Shown one piece after another: positions 1 through 8,614 of a DNA stretch of 32,073 nt. The DNA is taken from positions 1-32,073 of the forward strand of contig JBFYWB010000022.1 of the NCBI GenBank assembly GCA_041299015.1, in the 5' to 3' direction. The notes below the pieces were generated by a model. The model ran no database searches. It saw only the letters and a program-made list of their open reading frames with translations, and was not told the DNA's origin. The stretch comes from JARFQH01 sp041299015. Lineage in GTDB: Bacteria > Desulfobacterota > Desulfobacteria > Desulfobacterales > SG8-13. Position numbers and translations under genes: made by a program. Position 1 is the first letter of the stretch. Every line of letters begins with the position of its first letter.

Positions 1-584
1 CAATTTCTTATGGTCGGTGAAGCGCTCGCCAAAAAGATGTTCGCCGTGTGCGTGAGACCGGCGAACTCGATGGCGCAGTGCTCGAGCAGGTTCTCGGCAT
101 CTTTCGACGGGTCGCGGAAAAAGATGCCCTTCCAATCTCACGGCCGGGCCTCGGCCCAATTGGAAGTAAACACGATTGGGGCCGCCGCGGTTCCCTGCGC
201 TGCGAGCGCGCCGTAGTAGCCGTAGGAGCCGTTGTAGTCCTAGCCGATGTACAGGCCCGTGCCGGGCTCGAAGCGGATCTCGACGCCCGGCTCTACCGTC
301 AGCCTGCAGACCTGTTCGCCGTTGCTGCGGCTGGTATGGTAGACCGTTACATCGCCGGTGACGATGTAGGGACTGCCGGCCACCGCCCAGGTGGTGTCCG
401 AAGTGATATTGCCGCTGACATGGGTTTCGGCGCACAAGCTGCCTGCCAGGCCAAACAAAAAGCACAGCAGCGCCGCCAAAGGCACGCGAACGGCAAGAAA
501 CCTCCCTTGCGAGTTAAAGCCCGCTGCTTCGGGATACAGGCGCTGCAGACTTGCTTTTCCGCTTCCCCAGTTGCGGTAACCCAT
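1..584 (-). pseudogene. Beta-helix-type secreted protein, broken by two in-frame stops (partial)
   Basis: I do not recognise a named gene. The frame opens at an ATG at 584 preceded by GGAG, and begins with a signal-peptide-like segment ending near LAGSLCAE. It continues with short strand-turn repeats (VSGNITSDTTW, LTVEPGVEIRFEPG) typical of right-handed beta-helix or Ig-like surface proteins. It is interrupted by TAG at 240-242 and TGA at 138-140. Reading through both stops, the same frame stays open to the window edge and keeps family-like sequence (GALAAQGTAAAPIVFTS, then DWKGIFFRD, then LLEHCAIEFAG). The second stop falls where a glycine would be expected (P-G-D-W-K-G), which a single GGA to TGA change would explain. 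The gene continues beyond base 1. It is the last member of the minus-strand envelope cluster. Decay is the simplest reading; recoding is unlikely because two different stop codons are involved. Confidence 0.6.
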
Positions 585-764
585 CTTGTTTTTTCTCCGA
601 TCGCTTGTTGATTTCTCTCTAGTCCCACCGGCGGGCCTATCTGCTGTCAAAACCCTTGCGGGTTTCGAAGTAAATCGAATTAAAGAATTCTTTTGTTACT
701 CCCCTCCCCTGGCATCTCGTACCACAGCAAAGTCTTGAACCGCCCTTGATTCACAAAGTCGCCT

Positions 765-1661
765 TCAGTGGCCCTTACCCTCTGCGCGGGGCTCTTCCTG
801 TTGATTGACCGCGCCGCAAGCGCCGCACCCGCCCGAGACAACGAGGCGCTCTTCTCGCGATTTCCAGGAGAGGGTCGTGTTTTCCAGAAACTGCCGGTAG
901 CCGCCGAGGCCGCCCTTGAGATAAAATGCATTGGTAATCCCTGCCGCATTCAGGGCGGCATCGAGCTTTTCATCGCGTTCTCCGGTTTCGGTTAACAATA
1001 CCAAGGTGCGATATGCGGGATCGCGTTGCTGGGCGACCTTCACGAGGCCGGCGATAGTCGGCATGTGAACGGTTGCGGGAATCAGCTTTTGGGCTTCGGT
1101 CGACGGCGTGGGCGAGACATCAAAGATTTCTATACTTCCGTAAACCTTTTCATGAAAAAAAAGCGGCGCGGGGATTTCTGTGTAGGTCGCCACCAGCAGC
1201 CGGTCCCCCTCGAGCGGCCCGCCTTGACGATGCCAAGCCACCAGACCGCCGAAAAGAATCGATGGTTTGAAACCTTTTTGCCGGAGGCGTTTGCATTCGG
1301 ACTCCGCGTCCCGCCACTCGATCCCGCCACCCACCAGCACGAAGGGGTGGGCCTTGAGATAAGCCTTGGTCTTAACGGCGTGAAGGGGGACGTTGAGAGC
1401 GCCGGGTATGCGGAGTCGCTCGAACTCTTCGGGACTACGGATGTCCACCAAGGTCATTCCGCGGTTCTGCCTGGTTTTGTCGAGAAGCCGGGCTGCTGTG
1501 ATCGCCAGTGAATAATCCGGCGCGATCGATACGTTCTCGAGTGCCGGTTTCCTTTGCCCGCGAAACGCTGCGGTTTCCTCCGCCGCCCCAGTCAATGGTA
1601 TGACAAGCAGAGCGACGCTCGTCACGATGATGAAGAATTGGGCCAGTTTGGGCTTTGACAT
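765..1661 (-). CDS. Secreted tandem rhodanese-like protein without active-site cysteines
   Basis: This is a 298-residue protein with an N-terminal signal peptide (about residues 6-27), so it probably acts in the periplasm. Two rhodanese-like folds follow. The first (about 45-150) has the usual LVDIRSPEEFERLRIPGALNVP start and the GG..AW end. The second (about 165-260) has LVLLTETGERDEKL and YLKGGLGGY. At the loop where active rhodaneses carry the persulfide-forming cysteine, domain 1 has LVGGGIEWRDAE and domain 2 has LLTETGERDE, so neither has a cysteine there. The C-terminal tail instead has a close cysteine pair, GGCGACG (C279, C282). Sulfur transfer by the standard mechanism is therefore unlikely. 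Binding or scaffolding, or redox or metal binding by the tail, are open options. It lies 91 bases after the giant repeat gene and is probably co-transcribed with it. Confidence 0.85.
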   Translation of the reverse strand: MSKPKLAQFFIIVTSVALLVIPLTGAAEETAAFRGQRKPALENVSIAPDYSLAITAARLLDKTRQNRGMTLVDIRSPEEFERLRIPGALNVPLHAVKTKAYLKAHPFVLVGGGIEWRDAESECKRLRQKGFKPSILFGGLVAWHRQGGPLEGDRLLVATYTEIPAPLFFHEKVYGSIEIFDVSPTPSTEAQKLIPATVHMPTIAGLVKVAQQRDPAYRTLVLLTETGERDEKLDAALNAAGITNAFYLKGGLGGYRQFLENTTLSWKSREERLVVSGGCGACGAVNQQEEPRAEGKGH

Positions 1662-1752
1662 ATCAGAAGGTTCCGTTTACTCCCCTTCCCCAACCCTTCC
1701 AGCGTAAAAAGGGGGCCGATTGGTTCTTTGTTGTATCGAATGCGCTCTTGCG

Positions 1753-4700
1753 CTAATCGAGGTGGACCGTTTCCTCGGTCCTCGCTCCGGCCTGAACGGT
1801 AACAAAATCGCTCCAGATATGGTCTGCGCCCTCGTTCACACGGAACCTGAAGGTGCGATTGGGCAATATGAACGCGGCCCTGCCGTCGGCATTCGCAGTT
1901 TTCACCCAGCCCAGGTAGGTGCCACTGTCGTTGAAGAGATAAATTTGCGCGCCCGCTGCGGCCGCACCGGCCCGCAGGACCTGAACGGCCGCTTGGCCCT
2001 GGGGGATCGTCAGCGTAATGCCGCTGTGCTGGAAAACGTCCGACCAGAACTGATTTCCGAGGGTATCGACCCTCACCCGGTAGTCCTGATTCGGCAAGCT
2101 GAAGTGAACTCTTCCGTTGGCGTCGGTGACGGCGTGCTGACCCAGGTAACTGCCGGCCGGGGTAAAGAGGTAGACTTTCAATCCCGCCAGCGGTGCGGTG
2201 GTCACATACAGACCTTCAACCGTGATCGTAACATCCTGCTGGCTGAGATTGAGCGTGCCCGCACGGGTAGTGCCGGAGTTGTATTGATCGCTCCAGAACG
2301 TGTAGCCCAGATGATCCACCCGGAACGAGTAGTTCGCCTCTGCCAGATCGAAGAATACCTGGCCCGAATCGTTTGTGGCGCCGGATAGGCCGAGATAGGA
2401 CCCGTTTGTGTTAAAGACGTAGCATTTGGCCCCGGCGAGCCCTACACCGGCACTCTTTTCCACCGTGAAAACGAACGAACCGCCGCCGACTGAAATGACA
2501 ATGGTGTTGACACCGCCGGTCTCGATAACCTGCAGCCCGCTCCAGAATTGGCTTTTCTGGTGGTCCACCCGGAAATTGTATGACCCGTCAGGCAGGCGGA
2601 AGCCGACCCTGCCGTCGTTATCGGTGGCTTGGCTCAGGTTCAGGTAGGCCCCGGTTGCGGAGTAAACGTAGACCATCCGGCCTTCCTGCGGGAAACCGCC
2701 GCCGGTGACGGTGATGGCGGCAGCGGCCATGGGGACCGCAACACTCACGTTGCGCCAATTGAAGAGACTGGAGAAATAACGGCCGCCGAGGTGGTCCAAC
2801 CGCACCTTGAAGTCCTTCTGCGGCAGGTCGAAGACGGCTTTGCCGTCGGCATCAGTGGTCAGGCTGACCCCCAGATAGCTGTCGGTGGGGCTGTACAGGT
2901 GGATCTTCTGGCCTGCGAGACCCTGGGCGGTATCCTGGAAGAGACCCGCGGCCGTGATCTCGACCGGATTGTGGTCGATGGTCAGAGCGCTCTCGGTACC
3001 GGATTCTACGGCAATATCTTCCTGCCAGAACTGATAGCCCAAGTAATCGGTCCGCAGTCGGTACCTGCCGCCAGGCACGTCGAAAAAAGCGCTGCCGGCC
3101 GCGTCGGTCAAAGATTTCAAACCCAAATAGCGGTCGTCGGTGCTGTAAAGATAGACCGGCAGCCGGGACAGGGGCAAAGCATCGTCTCCCTGCACCACGG
3201 TCCGCAGACGGCCGCCCCCGACCGGAATCGAGACCGTGTTGGTCGCCCCGCTGGTAATTTCCACAGGAGCGCTCCAGTAAAAACTGTCGAGGATATCGGC
3301 CCGAAACTTGTACTGACGGCCCACCGGCAGCTCAAAGACGGCCAACCCGGCGGCATCGGACTGCCGGTAATTGCCGAGGTAGGTCCCGCTTCCGGTAAAC
3401 AGGTGGACGCGCACGCCGGCAGGCGGCGCATAGCCGGTTTTCAGCGCCGCCGCGACCGTCTCGTGCGGGATGTCGATTTCGATTGAAAGCCTGTCGGGTA
3501 CCGTTGCCGCCGCACTCCAGAGCTGTTCATCCAGATAGTCGATCCGAAACCGGTATGTGCCATCGGCCAAAGTGAAGGTGACCCGGCCTTCGGCATCGGT
3601 TGACCCGTAAAGACCGAGGTAGGTCCCCTGGCCGCTGAAAACGTAACATTTCACTCCGCTCAGCGGCGCGCCGCCACCGCGGGACACCGTGACCAGGAAG
3701 CTGCCCCCGCCGGTCGAAATGTCGACGGAGTTGACCTGGTGGCCGACCAGTTGCTGAGCGCCACTCCAGTACTGACTGCCCTGATGATCGGCGCGGAAAT
3801 TATAGTCGCCCTCAGGGAGGCGCCAATTTACCTTGCCCTGACCGTCCGTGGTCTGTTTGAGACCAAGGTAGGCGCCGGTGGTGGTGTACGCGTAAACCGC
3901 CACGCCGGATAGCGTTGCGCCGCCGCCGGTGACGGTAATATCGGTATCGGCCATGTTTATTGGGACCACCGGCTCGGTAAACAGAACCGGGTCGTCCCCG
4001 GTGAACGTATCGCTCCAGAACTGGCGACCGAGATAGTCGGCGCGCACCTTGTAAGGCTTCTGAGGCAGGCGATAAGTGACTTTTCCGCTGCTGTCGGCAG
4101 TCCTGTAAAGACCTTGATAGGCGCCGGCCTCGGTGAACAGGTAAACCCTGGTCCCCGCAAGCGGTTCGACCGCGCCCTGGTAGATACCGCTGACGGTGAC
4201 AGCCACGTCGCGGTGGGGGATCTCGAAGACGACGACCGTGTCGGTGGTGACCGCTGTCACCTCACTCCAGAACTGGTACCCAAGGTAATCGGCCCGCACC
4301 TTGTAAGTGCCGGCCGGAACCTCGAACTCGGCCGTGCCGTCGAAGAGAGTGGTGCGATACCGACCAAGGTAGCTGCCGGCTTGGTTGAACAAGTAGAGTT
4401 TGACCCCCGGCATTGGGGTTTCCTCATTTTCGCGTAAGCCGATCCGATAGCGGCCGCCGCCGGCGTCTAGGTCCAGCTGATTCACGCCGCCGCCGGCGAT
4501 GATGTTCGCCAGGCTCCAATACTGACTGCCGAATACATCGGCCCGGAAGGAATAGGTGAATCCGGTAGGTAGAAAAAATGAGACCTTGCCATTTTGATCG
4601 GTCACTTGAAAAGTTCCCAGGTAACTCCCGCTGGCCGCAAAGAGGTAGACCTTGACGCCCTCGGCCGGACCACCGGCGAAGTTCACCGTCACCTCGACGG

Positions 4701-7700
4701 TTTCCTCCTCAATCACGACGCGCGCCTGCACGTCTTTTGGCAGCGAAAATGGCGCCGACCAAAACCGACTGCCCAGATAGTCTGCCCTGACTTTATAGTC
4801 ACCGGCAGTAAAACCGTCCGGATTGAAGACCGCCATACCGGCGGCATCGGTGGCAGCGGATTTCCCGGTATATGATCCGCCCGCGGTAAAGACGTAAACC
4901 TTGACACCGGGGAGCACCCGGCCCTTGTCGGTCTCTACACTGATCGCCAGGCTGCCGGCCCCGATGACATAGGTCTCGGATAGAACCGGTCCGATGTTGC
5001 CGACGACATCCACGGCCAGGCATTTCAAAGTGGTGCTCTGCGCTATGTCGATCGGGGTGCTGCAGGGCGCCGCGGCCGTGGTCGGCTCGCTGCCGTCGAG
5101 AGAGCAGTAAATCTCGGCGGTCTCGTCGGCCGATACGGTCACGCTCCGGGTAGCGGAATAACTGCCCCCCGGGGGGGCGAACGTGACCCGCGGCGGTGTG
5201 CGGTCGATGATCACCGGCACCGGACCGTACACCGTCGTGCTGCTCTGCTCGTCGGTGATGGTTGCGTACAGGTAGAATTTACCCTCAAGAGCGGTGATGT
5301 TCCAGCCGTAGCTATCGGCCTCGCCGTCCGGGTCTTCTGCCAGGTTCCCCACAATCAGAGTGCCGTCCGCCCCCACGGCGTCGTTGTCGTAGTAAAGGGC
5401 GATCCGCGCGCCGCTGTCCGGATCACTGTCCTCCCATTGAATCAGCAAGCTGCCGGCGTAGGCTGCGACCGGTTCGACCGGCGCCAGGAAGCTGATCCGG
5501 GGTGCCTCGCTGGGGCCGGTGAAATGAACGAAGAACGGGGTGGCCATCGTCCAGTCGCCGCAGGCGCCGTGTTCGTCTTCGGCCCGCGCACGCCAGAAGT
5601 AATGCGTGTAGTCGCTCAACGCGACCGGGACTCTCCAGCGACCGACCGCGCAAACTCCCTGGCAGACCGAATTGACCCAGGCCTCGTCACTGTATACCTC
5701 GAACCGATAGGTGAGGCTGTCGCCTTCCGGGTCGATGGCCGGGTTGACGGCGAGTTCGGGCTTCGGATCGCTCACCCAGGCCCTGTCGCCGGGGTTGTGG
5801 ACTGTAACGGCGTTGGGTTTATCATTGGCCGTGCTGACAAAAAAGTCACCCGTGGTCCAGGCGCTGTCGGCCGCACCGTCGTTGACCCTGACCCGCCAGA
5901 AATACCGCGTATCGTCGGTGAGACCCGCAAGCGCCCAGACGGTGGTACCTTCCGCCCCGGCAGCCAACGCGTCCGAGGCCAGCTTCGAAGAACTGTCGAA
6001 GGTTTCCACGACGTCCAGTTCAAAGAAATACGCTACGGCCGCGCTGTGACTCACATTGGCGACCGCCAGTTTGGAATTCAGCGCAACGATGTCGACTCCC
6101 GCCAGGGGCGCGACGATCGCGGGAGCCGGAGGCGCCTGGTGAAAAATGTCAACCGTAAAAGCGCCCACAGCGGTTTCGGACCAAATACCGGCCTCATCGA
6201 AAGCCGTCACCCGCCAGTAGTAAGTCGCATTGTCGACAAGATCGGTTTCCGGACGCCAGGCGGTGGTGCCTGCCGCACCGGCCGGAATGCCGGCCGCCGA
6301 GGCCACCGGCATTGTCAGGTGGCTGTCCGCGTAAACCGCGAACTCATAGGACAGAACGTCCGGGTCCGGATCGCGGCTGTTGGTCACCTCCAATAGCGGG
6401 CGCACCGTGTCGACCAAGGCGCCATCGCGCGGACGGCTGATAAAAAAAGTCCCGGGCGGCTCGTTGACGCTGTTGACCACAAACGTGCCGTAAGTCCACA
6501 GGCTCATGCTGTACCCGTCGGTGGCGCGCACGCGCCAGTAATGGCGGCGATTTTCGACCAGTTCCACCGGCACCGTCCAGTGCGTTGTTTCGGCCCCCTG
6601 CGGCAGGCCCGCCTCGTTCGCCAAAAGCGCGCTGCAGCCCGAGTCGGTGTAAAGCTCGAACTGGTAGGCCAGGCTGTCCCCGTCCGCGTCGCTGCTGTTG
6701 AAGACCACCAGTTGCGGTTGCAGTGACGTCACCACTGACCCGTCGGCCGGTTCCCGGATGACCGGCGCTGTGGGTGCGTGATCAGCCGAAGCCGGGTCGG
6801 AGCCGAGCAAAAACTCTTCGCGATCGAAAATACCGTCCCCGTCATAGTCGCCGAGGCCGTCGCGCGCCAGGCTGCCGAACTTCTCCAGCTCCCACACATC
6901 CAACATGCCGTCGCCGTCGCTGTCGTCGATGGAGTTGATCGTGAGCACGGCTCGCCGGGTAGCCGAAAGGACCCCGTCTGAAGCGGTAAAGGTGATTTCG
7001 TAGCGGCCGGCCTGCCCCACGAAGGGCGTCCAGTTGAAATCAACGCTGCCGTCGCCCTGGTCATTGAGAGCGGCGCCGGCCGGCAACGGTGCGGCCGCAA
7101 GGAACGGGACGGTGCCATTGGGATCGCTGGCCCTGACGGTGAAAACAAGACCCTGGTTCTCGATGCCGATGCGATTGGGTATGGGTTCGATCACCGGCGC
7201 TTGGGGCAGAACCGACGAATCCTCCAGCGTGAGGCTGTAGACGCCGGTGGTGCCGGTATCGAAGAGATTGATGAAGTGGTCCCAGCCCTGACCGTTGCGG
7301 GATTTGGAGAGCCAGATGTTCTCCCTCTTGATCGTCTTGCCGTCGCTGCGCACTGCCGCGCCGATGACCTTCAACCCGCCGCCGGGATCCGGCAGTTTGA
7401 TGAAATTGAACCCTGCGGTCATCGGTACGGTCAGCGTATAGCGCCGTCTCAAGCCGTCCTGGCCGGCAAACGCGAGGGTACCGACGCCCGACTGGTCCAA
7501 GACCTCCGCGTCGGTGCTGTCTGTTTCGTAGAGCCGGTAGACGTCGCCGTCTCTGGCCAGAAAATCCCGCACGCTATCGCGACCGGGCAGATCAACCAGC
7601 ACGTCCCGCACCAGGGTGTGGGTCCGGGTGTTTGCCGACTGGATCAGGGATGTCAACTTCCCGCCCAATTCGTCTGAATGCGACACCCGCGCATCGAAAG

Positions 7701-8574
7701 AGATGAACTGACCCGAGAGGGTGCAGGTCATGATCCAGCGGGCCGTCGCCGCCGTAGCCGGTGCGATGTTGCCGAAGTCCGCCAGCAAGCTGGCGGATGC
7801 AGGCCCGCCGTTGATTTCGCTGCCATCGATGGCAAAGCCGATCAAAAGCCCTTGTGTGTTGTCGACGATCTTCGGCTGGGCCGCGTCGATGCTGAGGTTT
7901 TTGGCCGTACCGCTGCCGGTGTTCTTGACCCGCACGCCCAAAGAAAACGGCACCGGTGGCTCGATTTGCGGAGTGAAGGCATCGTCGCCGTACACTTCGC
8001 GGGGCAGAAAGTAGTCGAGCGTCAGCTCCGGCAGCGGCTTAACGAAGATATAATCCGGGGTCACCTCGGTGACGTTTTCCGTTCCGCCATTGGTGTAGGT
8101 GAGCTTGGCGCCGACATAGTAGAGTTTGCCTTGCTGCCGGCCATTGGAGGCGCCGGGGGCCGGGATGATCAGCCAATTGATCACGGCCGAGGCGGCGGGA
8201 CCGAGGCGGCCGGAGCCCGACACATTGTCGATGTTTTCCATCGAATCCAGGCGGATGAAAAAAAGGGCTTCGGTACTGTCCGGATCGGCGCTGGCCGGCA
8301 CCGGGGCGCCCTCCTCATCGGTGAACGACACCTCGATGTCGATGTCTTCGAGCGAAATATGGGCTAGCCCGTTGTTGATGCGCATGTGAGCATTAAAGGC
8401 CTGGCGCTCCAAGGTCAGTTCCTGCTTGATCTCGATCTTGACGCTTGCGCATGCCGTTTCACCGGACGCCGCAGCCGGTCGGGCCGATAGCAACAGGCTG
8501 AGCATAGCTGCCATGACCGCACTGCATGATACCGGAAACCTGCGGGACTTCTTCCCGAAGACACTCTTCCTCAT
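1753..8574 (-). CDS. Giant secreted multidomain protein with Fn3-like domains and 13 beta-sandwich repeats
   Basis: This is a 2273-residue protein. The ATG at 8574 is chosen because GGAGG lies seven bases upstream; an in-frame start ten codons earlier lacks this. A signal peptide covers about residues 1-37, ending ARPAAAS. Order of parts: a CARDB-like region with conserved LGVRVKNTGSGTAKNLSI; a cadherin-like Ig domain (about 460-545); two acidic calcium-loop motifs, DSDGDG and DYDGDG (about 549-585); five Fn3-like domains of about 105 residues (about 602-1122, with H/YYWRVRA signatures); a chitobiase C-terminal-like domain (about 1122-1204, with CSLDGSEPT); and thirteen CnaB or carboxypeptidase-regulatory-like repeats to the C-terminus. 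No LPXTG, PEP-CTERM, lipobox, Por tail or outer-membrane barrel is visible, so how it reaches or stays on the surface is unclear. An adhesive or structural envelope role is inferred from architecture only. It starts 40 bases after the transglutaminase-like gene ends. Confidence 0.92.
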   Translation of the reverse strand: MRKSVFGKKSRRFPVSCSAVMAAMLSLLLSARPAAASGETACASVKIEIKQELTLERQAFNAHMRINNGLAHISLEDIDIEVSFTDEEGAPVPASADPDSTEALFFIRLDSMENIDNVSGSGRLGPAASAVINWLIIPAPGASNGRQQGKLYYVGAKLTYTNGGTENVTEVTPDYIFVKPLPELTLDYFLPREVYGDDAFTPQIEPPVPFSLGVRVKNTGSGTAKNLSIDAAQPKIVDNTQGLLIGFAIDGSEINGGPASASLLADFGNIAPATAATARWIMTCTLSGQFISFDARVSHSDELGGKLTSLIQSANTRTHTLVRDVLVDLPGRDSVRDFLARDGDVYRLYETDSTDAEVLDQSGVGTLAFAGQDGLRRRYTLTVPMTAGFNFIKLPDPGGGLKVIGAAVRSDGKTIKRENIWLSKSRNGQGWDHFINLFDTGTTGVYSLTLEDSSVLPQAPVIEPIPNRIGIENQGLVFTVRASDPNGTVPFLAAAPLPAGAALNDQGDGSVDFNWTPFVGQAGRYEITFTASDGVLSATRRAVLTINSIDDSDGDGMLDVWELEKFGSLARDGLGDYDGDGIFDREEFLLGSDPASADHAPTAPVIREPADGSVVTSLQPQLVVFNSSDADGDSLAYQFELYTDSGCSALLANEAGLPQGAETTHWTVPVELVENRRHYWRVRATDGYSMSLWTYGTFVVNSVNEPPGTFFISRPRDGALVDTVRPLLEVTNSRDPDPDVLSYEFAVYADSHLTMPVASAAGIPAGAAGTTAWRPETDLVDNATYYWRVTAFDEAGIWSETAVGAFTVDIFHQAPPAPAIVAPLAGVDIVALNSKLAVANVSHSAAVAYFFELDVVETFDSSSKLASDALAAGAEGTTVWALAGLTDDTRYFWRVRVNDGAADSAWTTGDFFVSTANDKPNAVTVHNPGDRAWVSDPKPELAVNPAIDPEGDSLTYRFEVYSDEAWVNSVCQGVCAVGRWRVPVALSDYTHYFWRARAEDEHGACGDWTMATPFFVHFTGPSEAPRISFLAPVEPVAAYAGSLLIQWEDSDPDSGARIALYYDNDAVGADGTLIVGNLAEDPDGEADSYGWNITALEGKFYLYATITDEQSSTTVYGPVPVIIDRTPPRVTFAPPGGSYSATRSVTVSADETAEIYCSLDGSEPTTAAAPCSTPIDIAQSTTLKCLAVDVVGNIGPVLSETYVIGAGSLAISVETDKGRVLPGVKVYVFTAGGSYTGKSAATDAAGMAVFNPDGFTAGDYKVRADYLGSRFWSAPFSLPKDVQARVVIEEETVEVTVNFAGGPAEGVKVYLFAASGSYLGTFQVTDQNGKVSFFLPTGFTYSFRADVFGSQYWSLANIIAGGGVNQLDLDAGGGRYRIGLRENEETPMPGVKLYLFNQAGSYLGRYRTTLFDGTAEFEVPAGTYKVRADYLGYQFWSEVTAVTTDTVVVFEIPHRDVAVTVSGIYQGAVEPLAGTRVYLFTEAGAYQGLYRTADSSGKVTYRLPQKPYKVRADYLGRQFWSDTFTGDDPVLFTEPVVPINMADTDITVTGGGATLSGVAVYAYTTTGAYLGLKQTTDGQGKVNWRLPEGDYNFRADHQGSQYWSGAQQLVGHQVNSVDISTGGGSFLVTVSRGGGAPLSGVKCYVFSGQGTYLGLYGSTDAEGRVTFTLADGTYRFRIDYLDEQLWSAAATVPDRLSIEIDIPHETVAAALKTGYAPPAGVRVHLFTGSGTYLGNYRQSDAAGLAVFELPVGRQYKFRADILDSFYWSAPVEITSGATNTVSIPVGGGRLRTVVQGDDALPLSRLPVYLYSTDDRYLGLKSLTDAAGSAFFDVPGGRYRLRTDYLGYQFWQEDIAVESGTESALTIDHNPVEITAAGLFQDTAQGLAGQKIHLYSPTDSYLGVSLTTDADGKAVFDLPQKDFKVRLDHLGGRYFSSLFNWRNVSVAVPMAAAAITVTGGGFPQEGRMVYVYSATGAYLNLSQATDNDGRVGFRLPDGSYNFRVDHQKSQFWSGLQVIETGGVNTIVISVGGGSFVFTVEKSAGVGLAGAKCYVFNTNGSYLGLSGATNDSGQVFFDLAEANYSFRVDHLGYTFWSDQYNSGTTRAGTLNLSQQDVTITVEGLYVTTAPLAGLKVYLFTPAGSYLGQHAVTDANGRVHFSLPNQDYRVRVDTLGNQFWSDVFQHSGITLTIPQGQAAVQVLRAGAAAAGAQIYLFNDSGTYLGWVKTANADGRAAFILPNRTFRFRVNEGADHIWSDFVTVQAGARTEETVHLD
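1756..4960 (-). repeat. Thirteen tandem ~82-residue repeats inside the giant protein
   Basis: Each unit reads roughly G-V-K-V-Y-L-F, then G-S-Y-L-G, T-D-x-x-G-x-V-x-F, Y-K-F-R-A-D-Y-L-G and Q-F-W-S. The FWS-like codons fall on the plus-strand map near 1813, 2047, 2292, 2534, 2771, 3025, 3271, 3515, 3763, 4013, 4264, 4515 and 4758, a period of about 245 bases. The DNA copies have diverged and the similarity is clearest in protein. Units fall into recurring types: GGG-R/S linkers follow the second, fifth, seventh and tenth units, and KCYVF occurs in the sixth and eleventh. Confidence 0.9.
5480..6770 (-). repeat. Five tandem Fn3-like domains inside the giant protein
   Basis: Domain starts lie near 6765, 6450, 6130, 5815 and 5500, a regular spacing of about 315 bases (105 residues). 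The first four share a proline-rich opening (x-I-x-x-P-x-x-G), a D-P/A-D-G/P-D-x-L-x-Y-x-F-E strand and a H/Y-Y-F/Y-W-R-V/A-R/T closing strand. The fifth is more divergent and carries WEDSDPDSGARI. This is a domain repeat in the coding sequence, not a DNA element. Confidence 0.8.
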
Positions 8575-8614
8575 CGTTTTCCTCCGTAGTCTTAAAGTCG
8601 GCAAAGTGTTTGCT

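Noticed and set aside
138..242. Selenocysteine or pyrrolysine recoding of the two in-frame stops
   Set aside because: One stop is TGA and the other TAG, both in a structural repeat protein with no reason for either residue; no SECIS-like hairpin is evident after the TGA.
1753..4960. Regular 245-base spacing resembling a CRISPR or satellite array
   Set aside because: The repeats are long, diverged, in phase with a coding frame and encode a protein domain.
5437..6396. Long plus-strand frame of 319 codons opposite the giant gene
   Set aside because: It lies entirely opposite the Fn3-like domains, has no ribosome binding site and its translation is rich in Arg, Gly and Asp as expected of an antisense shadow in GC-rich DNA.
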